This document shows positions 53,199 to 61,848 of a stretch of DNA of 64,000 nt, one piece after another. The position numbers and the translations under genes were made by a program. The stretch's first letter is position 1, and every line of letters starts with the position of its first letter. The stretch is from assembly GCF_000219625.1 (NCBI RefSeq), contig NC_018215.1, forward strand, positions 868,001 to 932,000, in the 5' to 3' direction. The stretch is from Zymoseptoria tritici IPO323. Taxonomy: Eukaryota; Ascomycota; Dothideomycetes; Mycosphaerellales; Mycosphaerellaceae. Below the pieces are notes generated by a model, which saw only the letters and a list, made by a program, of their open reading frames with translations, made no database searches and had not been told where the DNA came from.

Positions 53199-54022
53199 GA
53201 GCATGGGCCCATGTCCACGTCCATAGCAAATATCGGATTGCTGGGGCTTGACCGTACGCAGGCGAATGTGGACGCAATTGGTGGAGACATGCCCTGTGCG
53301 ATGTATTTAGTACATACCTGATTTATCAATCTCTCATTCGACAGCAGCGAAGGACGCTCGATGCGCTCACAAGCCTGCTGAGCCTCAACCATCGCCAAGA
53401 ACGAGGCTTGCTTGTCAGAAAGCTGATGCGGTGCGAGGCATAGCAGGTCATTCTCGAATGTTTTTGCAAGGCGGATCGTGATCGGACAAGGTCTCGAAAT
53501 TCGGACGGCCGGCGTCGTGCCCTTCTGCTGGTGATGCGAAGGCCAAACGCGATCATCGTTGCCGAATTCTTCGACTAGAGCGAGCCCAGGACGTAGCAAG
53601 CCTAGCGAACCGAAGAACCTGACCGTATGATCGCATCGTCCTCAGACTGATACGAAGTCCTGGCAAGCTGTTCGCAGGACTACAGCACTGCCGATCGATG
53701 ATGCGAAACCGCAGACGGGGGGTGTGGAAGAAGAAGTGCTTGCGGCTTGCGAGAGACCACAGCCTCCCGCCAAGGCATCGGTGGCTGCTGCCCAGCAACT
53801 CTATTCCATGTTCTCCAGTGAAAGGCTTTTGTCGATCAGCCATGTGGTTATTTTGGATCAGGGCAGGTGATGTCTCGTTTTTGATGATCTGGGTAGATCA
53901 GATATGTGGCTGGTGGGATGTCGACCGCACTTCTCGTCAGTTGGCTTCTCCAGTGCTGTCCTTTAGACACCGTAGCATTGTTTTCACCTACACCAGTATC
54001 AGCCCTTTCAATGTGAACAGCC
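53199..54022. other. Intergenic
   Basis: Frames near 53132-53599 and 53553-53843 look like chance. The last 100 bp carry a pyrimidine-rich leader of the next gene. Confidence 0.4.
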
Positions 54023-55143
54023 ATGTCGCGCACCAGCACAGCGAGTACACCAACGGACAGGCTCGACTTTGTCGGATACAAAGCCATCACTGATCTCGCC
54101 GACGACAGCCTCACATATGTCACTTGCTCGCCGGGGTCAACGTTCGCAACATCCAGTACCTACCACGACTGCTGCGGTACGGTCGGAGTCTGCTCCATTC
54201 CAACAACATGCATCTCAGATCGCTTAGCCACCTTGCTTTACGAAGGCTCGTCCTCTAGATGGTGGGTCAACCCAGTCAAGCCCCAAACTCTCCAACATCC
54301 CTGCCACGCCAGCGCTCAAGCCGCTCATTGCTCATCTCATTTTCCCCGGGACCGCTGACAACCATATTTCTTTCCACCAGTGGCCTCTTTGGCAAGTGTC
54401 AGGCCGCGACACTCTTCCCCAGCTCGGGCGCGGCAAATAGCGACGCACTGACCCGGTACTTTTGCCTGCACGAGACCGAAGTCTGGGGCTACCCTACTAT
54501 GGTCCGCGCTGATCCGGCGCGCAAAGCAAAACCAAACGCACCCACTGATACTCGACCACCGAAGAACGACACCATGGGGAAGAACGACGACAAGAAGCTA
54601 GAGGGCAAAGCCTGGATCGCGGGAGCTGTACTCGGACCTCTGGCCTTTCTCGCGCTCGTAGTGCTGGGATACATGTTCCTGGCGAAACGTCGTCGCAAGC
54701 AGGCCGCGGCGGCGGCTGAGCCCGATACGACAGCCAAAGGCGAATTCTACAACAAAGTCGACTCCAACGACCATGACGGCGGTGAGAAAGCATTGCCCGA
54801 GACTCCGACCACCGTGGACGCCGCTCCGAAGTACGCCAGTCCAGTGACGAGCGTTGAGCTGGAAAACATCCAAAGTCCGATTTCCGAGCTGGATGAAAAG
54901 TCCGGTCCAATGCCTGAGCTCGCAAATTCGGAGCGTGCTCGTCCTGTCTATGAGCTGGAGGCGCCGAATAGGACTCAGGCCGCACCGGAGACGCCGAATG
55001 GAAATCAGGCCACTCTGGAGACGCCGACGATTCTGGACAGATCCGCAGTCTCACCCATGACGCCGACAATCCCAGATGGAGCGGAAGCGGCGAAGAAGAC
55101 AGACGAGCCTTCCCTCGACGAGGCGAAAAGGGAAAGCAAATGA
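54023..55143 (+). CDS. Single-pass membrane protein with cytosolic Pro/Glu-rich tail
   Basis: Exons 54023-54261 and 54381-55143 give 333 aa. The N-terminal half carries about eight cysteines (YVTCSPG, HDCCGTVGVCSIPTTC, SRCGLFGKCQ, RYFCLHE), which suggests an extracellular disulfide-bonded domain, although no cleavable signal peptide is visible. The membrane span is at residues 157-178 (AWIAGAVLGPLAFLALVVLGYMF), followed by KRRRK. The cytosolic tail has repeated ETP elements (APETPNGNQATLETPTI). The layout resembles fungal SKG6/WSC-like surface proteins of unknown function. The 119-nt intron is supported by phase closure at the Cys codon. Confidence 0.75.
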
Positions 55144-55560
55144 GGTCTGGCGGAGATGTTGCTCAGGTTGTCCGCAACGACTGGAGGGCTGGGAGAGGTC
55201 AGGCGGTGGATCTGGAGGGTTGAGATCGGAGACGAGTAGTAGGATATTTTTCGAGAGACTGTTTGTGGTTAATTTGGATGGTGGAAAGTTTTGGAGGTGC
55301 CGGGCGAGGCCAGGCTCGATCGTAACATCCATGTCAATACTGATACCCAGAATATATGGCGGACAGCATCAAGCATGTACATATCCTCAGCCGTGAACTG
55401 ATGTTCACATGTCAACGAAGACCAAGCGACAGAGTGACGGGACAAACAATTTCGTGTAGCAAATCAAATGTGCACGGACCTCCGCCACCGAACACCTCCC
55501 AACATATACCACGAAAAATGAGCATCAAACATCGCCACGACATGCTCAAAATTGTTCAGA
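55144..55560. other. Intergenic upstream of ALKBH6-like gene
   Basis: No feature recognised beyond short A-rich leader sequence. Confidence 0.4.
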
Positions 55561-56362
55561 ATGGCTGACTCGGGTACTACTTCCTTTTCGAAAGACTCGC
55601 TAAATTCCCACCTCATCCCCAACCTCCCTCCTTCAATGTACTACATCCCCTCATTCATCACTCCCTCGGAAGAACAATCTCTCCTTCAAAAGATTCCCTC
55701 AAATCGGTGGGTCCAACTCTCCAATCGCCGACTGCAAGCCCATCCCGTACGTCTCACGGCGAACAACACCCTGCTCGCATCCTCTCCTCTTCCGAATTGG
55801 CTTGTGAATCCGGTGGTCGAGAGAATTCATGCCCTCGGCGTGTTTGACGATGCAAAGGGGGTGAATCATTGTTTGGTGAATGAGTATGAACCGGGACAGG
55901 GGATTATGGCGCATGAAGGTGAGTCCTTCGCACGTTCGATGTCAATTGATCCGAGCTGATATGTGTAATGCAGATGGACCAGCTTACCACCCCGTCGTAG
56001 CGACGGTCAGTCTAGGCGGTAGCACAGTTCTCGACATCACTCCGAAACCGCAGTCCGACTCCTCATTTTGCCAAAACGATGAAGCAGGCGATGAGACACC
56101 TCCTCGGACTTATCGCATTTTTCAAGAACCTCGCTCGTTGCTGCTGACGACTTCAACCGCTTACACGTCTACGCTTCATGGGATAGCAGAGGTGTCGAGT
56201 GATGAAGACTTGAATGCGAGTTCCGTGGCGAATTGGGATCTACTTGGTCAGAAACCTGAGGGCGGAAGTAGGGAGCGAACTACGAGGGTGAGTCTCACCT
56301 TTCGAGAGGTGTTGAAGGTGGCGAAGGTGGGTGGGAAGTTGTTTGGCAAGACCAGAGGTTGA
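55561..56362 (+). CDS. AlkB-like Fe(II)/2-oxoglutarate dioxygenase, ALKBH6 type
   Basis: Exons 55561-55918 and 55974-56362 give 248 aa. The family opening is present (YYIPSFITPSEEQSLLQKI, RWVQLSNRRLQAHP, LVNEYEPGQGIMAHEDGP). Splicing forms the HxD iron motif (HED) and is followed by YHPVVATVSLGGSTVLDI, a later His in TLHGI, and the terminal RVSLTFREV, whose two arginines bind 2-oxoglutarate. All iron and cosubstrate ligands are therefore present. ALKBH6 proteins are little characterised nucleic-acid demethylase relatives. An acidic insert at about residues 150-165 (QNDEAGDETPP) is probably a surface loop. Ends just before the SOD gene, which converges on it. Confidence 0.92.
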
Positions 56363-56473
56363 ACGTGACGCTATTTGCGTTGGATCACTACATGAGTCCT
56401 GGCATTGCGAGGATCTCCTTCCGACACAACTATTTCGAGACGACAAGCACATCCTTCCACCGGCGACTCTGGA

Positions 56474-57339
56474 TCACTTCCTCTCCGCAAACCTCTGCTT
56501 GGCAAAGTCCCAGTTCACAACACTCCAGAAAGCCTTGATGTAATCGGGCCTCCGGTTCTGGTACTTGAGATAGTACGCATGCTCCCAGACGTCCAGCGCG
56601 ACGATCGGGTAGCCCTTGGCACCGGAGACGGCCTCACCCATCAACGGACTATCCTGGTTGGCAGTGGTGACAATCTTGAGAGTACCCTGCTGATCCACCA
56701 ACCACGCCCATCCCGAGCCGAAAACCGTGGTCGCGGCCTTCTCGAATTGCGACTTGAAGTCCTCGACGCTGCCAAAGTCCTTCTTGATGGCCTCCTCCAG
56801 CTCGCCGTCGAGAGTGGTGTTAAGCTTGAGGTTCTTCCAGAAGAAGGAGTGGTTGGAGTGGCCGCCGGCATTGTTGCGGACGCCGGTCTTCTTCTCCGCG
56901 GGCACTTGGTCGAGTTTGGTGACGATGTCGTTGACGTCGGCGGTGGCAAGCTCGTGGTCTTTGAGGAGGTTGTTCAGGTTGTTGACGTAGGTTTGGTGGT
57001 GTTTAGAGTAGTGGATCTCCATGGTTTCCTTGTCGAAGTGTGGCTCGAGAGCGTCGTAGCTGTAGCCCAGCTGGGGGAGGGTGAAGGGCATGGTTGCGGT
57101 GGTGGTGGTGTTATCGGAGATAGAAGAGGCACTGAAGCTGAGCGGTCCGTCAGTAATCATGCGAAGCAGGCCTACATGCTACGCCAGGCTAGTGCGGCTG
57201 AGGAACACGACAAGGCCAGGTCTTTCTTCACTCACCTCTGCTGAAGGGACTGAAGACGTGTCTGAGCAGAGTTGACCATCCAGTTGCCAGTGTCGGAGAA
57301 GAAGGCGAGAGCGAAAGTGGTGAGGTTGGAGAGTTGCAT
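56474..57339 (-). CDS. sod2: Manganese superoxide dismutase
   Basis: Exons 57339-57236 and 57137-56474 give 255 aa; an internal ATG at 57091 gives the core 205-aa enzyme starting [15 protein letters not shown]. Metal ligands are present: H in [10 protein letters not shown] in [10 protein letters not shown], and D/H in [20 protein letters not shown] and AGGHSNH fit the Mn/Fe family with Mn-type residues. Exon 1 adds an N-terminal leader ([14 protein letters not shown] ... QTRLQSLQQ) joined to a Ser/Thr-rich linker. It is hydrophobic with few basic residues, so mitochondrial targeting is uncertain and a cytosolic form from the second ATG is possible. The enzyme dismutates superoxide. Divergent from the parvulin gene. 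Confidence 0.93.
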
Positions 57340-57955
57340 GATGACAGCGATGGTGCAAGTGCAAGTGGGGTCGACTAGGACATCAAGGTGAAAGTTGAGC
57401 GCGAATGAGGCAGTTTTCGGATAATGGATGAGATGAAGTCGGGCTTCGTTCCTGCAGGATCGGTACTCGGTCGGAAAGGAAGGGCGGCGGAAGAAACCCG
57501 GATCGACTGCCCGAGAGGCGACTGACTGATGTCAATGGAAAGGAGTGTGTTTGATGGAAGATGGTCTTGTGTTGACACTGGAGGAAACATGAGATGACAA
57601 CTTTTCGCGCGCACGCGCCAGCGGACAAGGATCACCTCGAGGCCAGCATCGTGGTCGATACGACGAGCGGAGGACTACCTAGGTAGGTAGTTATGGCGGG
57701 CATCATTGGTCTTGAGAACATCTCGGAGAATTACAACTTATTCGAGGATCAGAGCATTGATCAATTGGCCAGATGGGCATGTTCGTCTTTTGGGATACAT
57801 TCAATCGATGGTGAAGTCGGCATTTGGAATTTTACGTAGCAGCCTTGTGAAAAGCTGCGTAAGACACGCATCAAGCTCTCCTCCAACACCACCTCCACTC
57901 ATATCAGCACTTCAATCAACCACCGACCTTCACAAGCCTTTTCCCACCATACGAT
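57340..57955. other. Divergent promoter, SOD / parvulin
   Basis: 616 bp between start codons. It contains the palindrome at 57677-57688 and a pyrimidine-rich leader just before the parvulin ATG. Confidence 0.4.
57677..57688. promoter_or_regulatory. Perfect 12-bp palindrome CTACCTAGGTAG
   Basis: Lies between the divergent SOD and parvulin genes and is followed by an extra GTAG, extending the motif. A perfect 12-bp palindrome may be a dimer-binding site. The factor is unknown. Confidence 0.3.
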
Positions 57956-58446
57956 ATGGCGCCCAAAGGCAAAGGCGGAGACAAGTCCAAGTCCAAAGAC
58001 AAGGACGCATCCGCAGGAGCTGACAAGGGCAAAGTGAAAGGCGCTCAAACGATCAACGTCCGTCACATCTTGTGCGAGAAGCACGCTAAGAAGGAAGAAG
58101 CGCTGGCAAAGTTGAACGATGGAGGGAAGTTTGATGATGTTGCGAGGGAGTTTTCGGAGGACAAGGCGAGGGCGGGTGAGTGGACTTTATCTTGTGTCGT
58201 TTGTTGTCTTGTTCATTCCTGTACATCTGTGCTCTATATTGCATCTATGTACCGATACTTGCTAGGGGTATATGCTGATTGACATTCATAGGCGGCGCTC
58301 TCGGATGGAAGACAAGAGGTAATCTTCTCCCGGAATTTGAGAACGTAGCCTTTGAGCTCGCGGCTTCGACGACGGCCAAACCGGTCTGGGGAGAGGCGAA
58401 GACGAGTGAAGGCTACCATATCATTATGGTCGAGGGGAGAAAGTGA
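57956..58446 (+). CDS. Parvulin-type peptidyl-prolyl isomerase (Par14/PIN4 type)
   Basis: Exons 57956-58175 and 58292-58446 give 124 aa. The lysine-rich N-terminal tail (GKGGDKSKSKDKDASAGADKGK) is as in human Par14. The rotamase domain follows: VRHILCEKHAKKEEALAKL, FDDVAREFSEDKARAGGALGW, FENVAFEL and EGYHIIMVEGRK. There is no WW domain, which separates it from Pin1/Ess1, and the phosphate-binding arginines of Pin1 are absent. Par14-like proteins act in the nucleus and in ribosome biogenesis. The intron falls at the conserved AGG of the domain. Confidence 0.93.
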
Positions 58447-58897
58447 GACAGTGAGGCACTGAATGCTGAGCTTGGACTTGTGGTCAACTCATTGCGATGT
58501 CTTGGACCATGCTGAAAGGGTGATCAAGCAGCCTTCGACCTAGCAGGTTGGAAGTGCGAATGACAACCAGCGGCTGCGTGAAAGGACGAACGAACATGTT
58601 CTACGCCCAAACTGATTCATGCGGGTCGGCACCACGCAGCTTCGTGGCAGGAGAAGTGGAGAATGGAAAGTTGTAAATGAACTCTCCCATATATTTGCAC
58701 GCCACTTGAGGGTATGTCGCCGTGAGGCTGATCCTGATCTTATGAACTCCTGAACCCAAACTCCCTGTAACCACAGAATGTCGAAAACCTTCCATAACGA
58801 CTCTTTTCTCTCACCGGATGGTACCAACGACGTATAATCTCCTCGATCATGTCCTCTGATCCAGTCCATACGGCTCGCCAGGCTATCCTGTGCAAGT
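58447..58897. other. Convergent 3' flanks, parvulin / cnl1
   Basis: No feature recognised. Confidence 0.4.
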
Positions 58898-59568
58898 TCA
58901 CCCCATCCTCCTCCCCAAACCCTCTACCCTCGCTCTGAACCCTCTCACGATATCCCTGATCCTCTTGATCTTCTCAAACTCCAATTCCAACTCATCAATA
59001 TTCTTCAAAATCGCTCGAAATCGAGCAATCTCTGCGTCGGCCATTTGGATCGCATTGCCGGCTCGGTCGTATTGTGCGGTCGTTGCACGTTCGGTGGCGG
59101 TGTTGAGCTGATGGACGTTCGTCAGAGAGATGCTGTGTGGGGACCTGTAGTCGCATTGCCAAATGTCGAGCTGTCTTGACGACGGTACAGTGTCTTGCTG
59201 TGTGCAACCATGCCTGTTTCATGCTCTTGACTGCGACCTCGTCCGTTCCAACCAAAGAAGAGATTCTCCAAACTCACCTGCTCCAACCTCCCTTGAATCG
59301 CCCTCATTACCGCATCAAAATGCCTCGCCAACAACCCCAAGCTCCCCGGATCCAAAAGCAGTCTCCCCTGACTGCTCGCCTGACTCCCCGCGGGACTCCT
59401 CGCCTGCGCGTGCGCGAGTTGTTGGTGTTGGCGAAGCGTCGCGACGTCCGAAGGGGAGAGTCCAAGGCGGTTGTCGGGAATGGAGGAAGGCGGGGTTGCG
59501 CCTGTGGACGCGGGCGGAGAGCGGGGATCCGTTGTCGCGCTGCGGTGGTGGGAGGGTTGCGGTGGCAT
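58898..59568 (-). CDS. cnl1: BLOC-1 subunit Cnl1
   Basis: Exons 59568-59278 and 59107-58898, with a 170-nt intron (GTGAGT ... CATCAG, phase 0), give 166 aa. The N-terminal half is Pro/Ser/Gln-rich and disordered up to LGLSPSDVATLRQHQQLAHA. SSQGRLLLDPGSLGLLARHFDAV starts a long helix that continues across the splice site (AIQGRLEQ-LNTATERATTAQYDRAGNAI) into a coiled coil (EIARFRAILKNIDELELEFEKI). This is the pattern of fungal Cnl1, part of the yeast BLOC-1 complex that controls Rab5 GAP activity and endosome maturation. The intron is long for this window. Confidence 0.87.
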
Positions 59569-61848
59569 GGCGCCTCGGAGGAGGCGCGAGGCCTGGCTGG
59601 GGAGGTTTATTCATGTCCGAGCGAATGGGACATTGTTGAGAGGCGAGGTAGACAGGAGGGTTGGTCGTTGTGGCGGTCGTGGTGGCGGTCGTGGTGGTCG
59701 TGGTGGTCAGCCAGCTTCGGAGGTGTCGACACCAGTGGAAAGAAGGGAAGGATGAGAGGAGAATAGAAGAGGAAGAGGAGAAGATGTAGAGCGCGCCGAC
59801 TCGTTTACCTTGTAGTAGTGGTTTCGGAAGCAATCAAGAGAAGACAACAGATCGCATTGAGGTCGAGGTCAGAGATGTGAGCATGGTCTTCCCATGCAGG
59901 TCACACAGATGCTCTGGTGCTCCAAAGCATCCCGGCCAGGCACACTCCCGCTCCGCCAGCCTTCGTGGAGGGTGTGAGTTTGGCGACGATTTTGGTGAAA
60001 GGTCATCACACGGACGAGAAAGGGAGCCTCCGAGCCGCGACTCTGACCATCATTCGACCATCGACCTTGCCGCGCGCTACCGCGTGGGTTGGTTCCGTGG
60101 CGCGCTGGGAGAACTCTATATCCGACAAGGTACGACCTCATATCATGACAGCCATCGGTGCACTGTCGTACGCGAGGCCACCAACCCTCTTCCCAGACCT
60201 TGAGGACCCTCCCTCCATCTGTTCCAGGATCTTGAATCATCTCCAGGAGTCGGCAGTGATGCCGCTGGGAAGGAACTTCCGCGAAAGTCAATTGAGCACG
60301 CATTGCAGCCTTTGCGACTCGACACTTCGGCTTTCGGACACGATATCCGCTGCGTCGGAGTCGAGTGTCCAGTGCTTGAGTCGGAGGGCTGTGTTGTACG
60401 GCGAGTTGACTTGACTTCACCTCGCAGGTATGCCCTAAATGCTCTCACAATTTTCACAGAGTTCCCAGGCCTCGAGACCGAACGATCTTGGAAGGCAGTT
60501 CCATATGCTTGGTCTGCTGAAGAATGACTCCCGCTATTCACGATTTCGTCAAACAGGACTACCTCAAGCAGAGTCCCATCGTCGAAGTAACATGCCACGA
60601 ACAGTATACGTACGCTTATGTCGCATGGCCTGCCACTTACACGCATCCTTCTTCGGATGGCCCTCTATCGCACCCGTGACGGTACCTGGACGACTGTTTG
60701 AAATGGCCTGCGCCTTAAGCACACGCCTATCGTGCATGCCGTCGTATCTTGGCGGTCTGACTGTATGGTATGTCCTCAGCTACTGCCTATACGCCTATTA
60801 GCAAGTCTGCTTGACTCACCTGCACGTCTTCTTAGATACCCTGCTCCCGTACCCGAATCCTTACCTTTACGACTATCTCAGATGGCCTGCCGACTTACCA
60901 ACAGGCCTATTCGGCATGTCCACCTCTTGTACTGGTACGACTATCTTGCAGGTGTTCCTGAACGGCCGAGACGACTGCATAGCATGTCCTGCCAACGTAC
61001 CTACACAAAGGTAACGTACTTGCACGCCTATTTGGCATGTCCTGTTACCGTATCTGTACGACTGTTCAGGATGCCATGTCAGCCACTTGGTCCGGCCATT
61101 CAGCATGTCCTGACACCTGTCTGTACGCACAGTCTCGACAAAGTCAAGCGAGTATGACTCTTCGTCCAAGACTGCTTCAAGCAGGACCACATGAAGACAT
61201 GAAGCCGAAAGGAGAGTTGGACGCTCATCGTTTAAGCGCACCTTGAAATTCCCAGTCGGGACAGATGCAGACCTCACCACTCTCCTGTGCGTAAAGTGAA
61301 CGGCACAGTCCTAAACCAGTCACTCTTTTCCGCATCTTTCACGTTCTCATGTAGGTCACCGCAGTCTTGACGCACGGTGTTTGGAGAACAGATATAAGCT
61401 TCCAGCTTTCTCTGCTACCTTTCCTTCTTCAAGCCGTGCCATCTGGCCGGTGATAACAACATACCCTTTTCAATACTTCTGCAGCTTTGCTGTGCCCTCT
61501 CCCTCTCCTTTCCTTTCTCTCTTGGACCTCCGCAGACGACCTTCCAACCTCGACCTGCACGAGGAACGTACTTTGGCATCCATCCAACACTTCTCGGCGC
61601 AAACGCAGTCCAGCTCGGTTCATACCAAAAACGAGCGCACGCGCTCGCGGCTGCGAGCCTGTTACCGTGCGCGGACATTTATGTGAGGGGCAAACAATAT
61701 AGCTCAAGACAGCCAATTCACTGACACGAGCCGCGCAGCAAAGTCACCGGGCGCAGCCTGCGCGCGCACACCTCTGTGTCCATCAACATCGCTTTAGTTC
61801 GCAACCTTATGCACCGGCTTCCCTCTCCGCCCTCAGCCACTCCAAGAT
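59569..61848. other. 2.3-kb intergenic stretch with decayed tandem repeat
   Basis: Includes a GGTGGTCGTGG-type simple tract at 59660-59710 (cnl1 upstream side), three overlapping open frames at 59870-60420 without family features, and the repeat at 60590-61130. A TATAAG at about 61394 and a pyrimidine-rich stretch (61490-61525) precede the helicase-like locus. Confidence 0.45.
60590..61130. repeat. Degenerate tandem repeat, half-unit about 38 nt
   Basis: Recurring elements TACGACTRTYT, ATGGCCTGCC / CATGTCCTGYC, CACGCCTAT and TACCTGTACG appear in the same order several times. Examples are 60666-60745, 60870-60945 and 60950-61100. The copies are diverged and unequal in length, so this is an old minisatellite or a decayed repetitive element. 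No coding sense is kept. Confidence 0.6.

Noticed and set aside
59870..60420. Three overlapping open frames on both strands
   Set aside because: All three frames are equally open and none has conserved motifs; GC-rich codon bias explains it.
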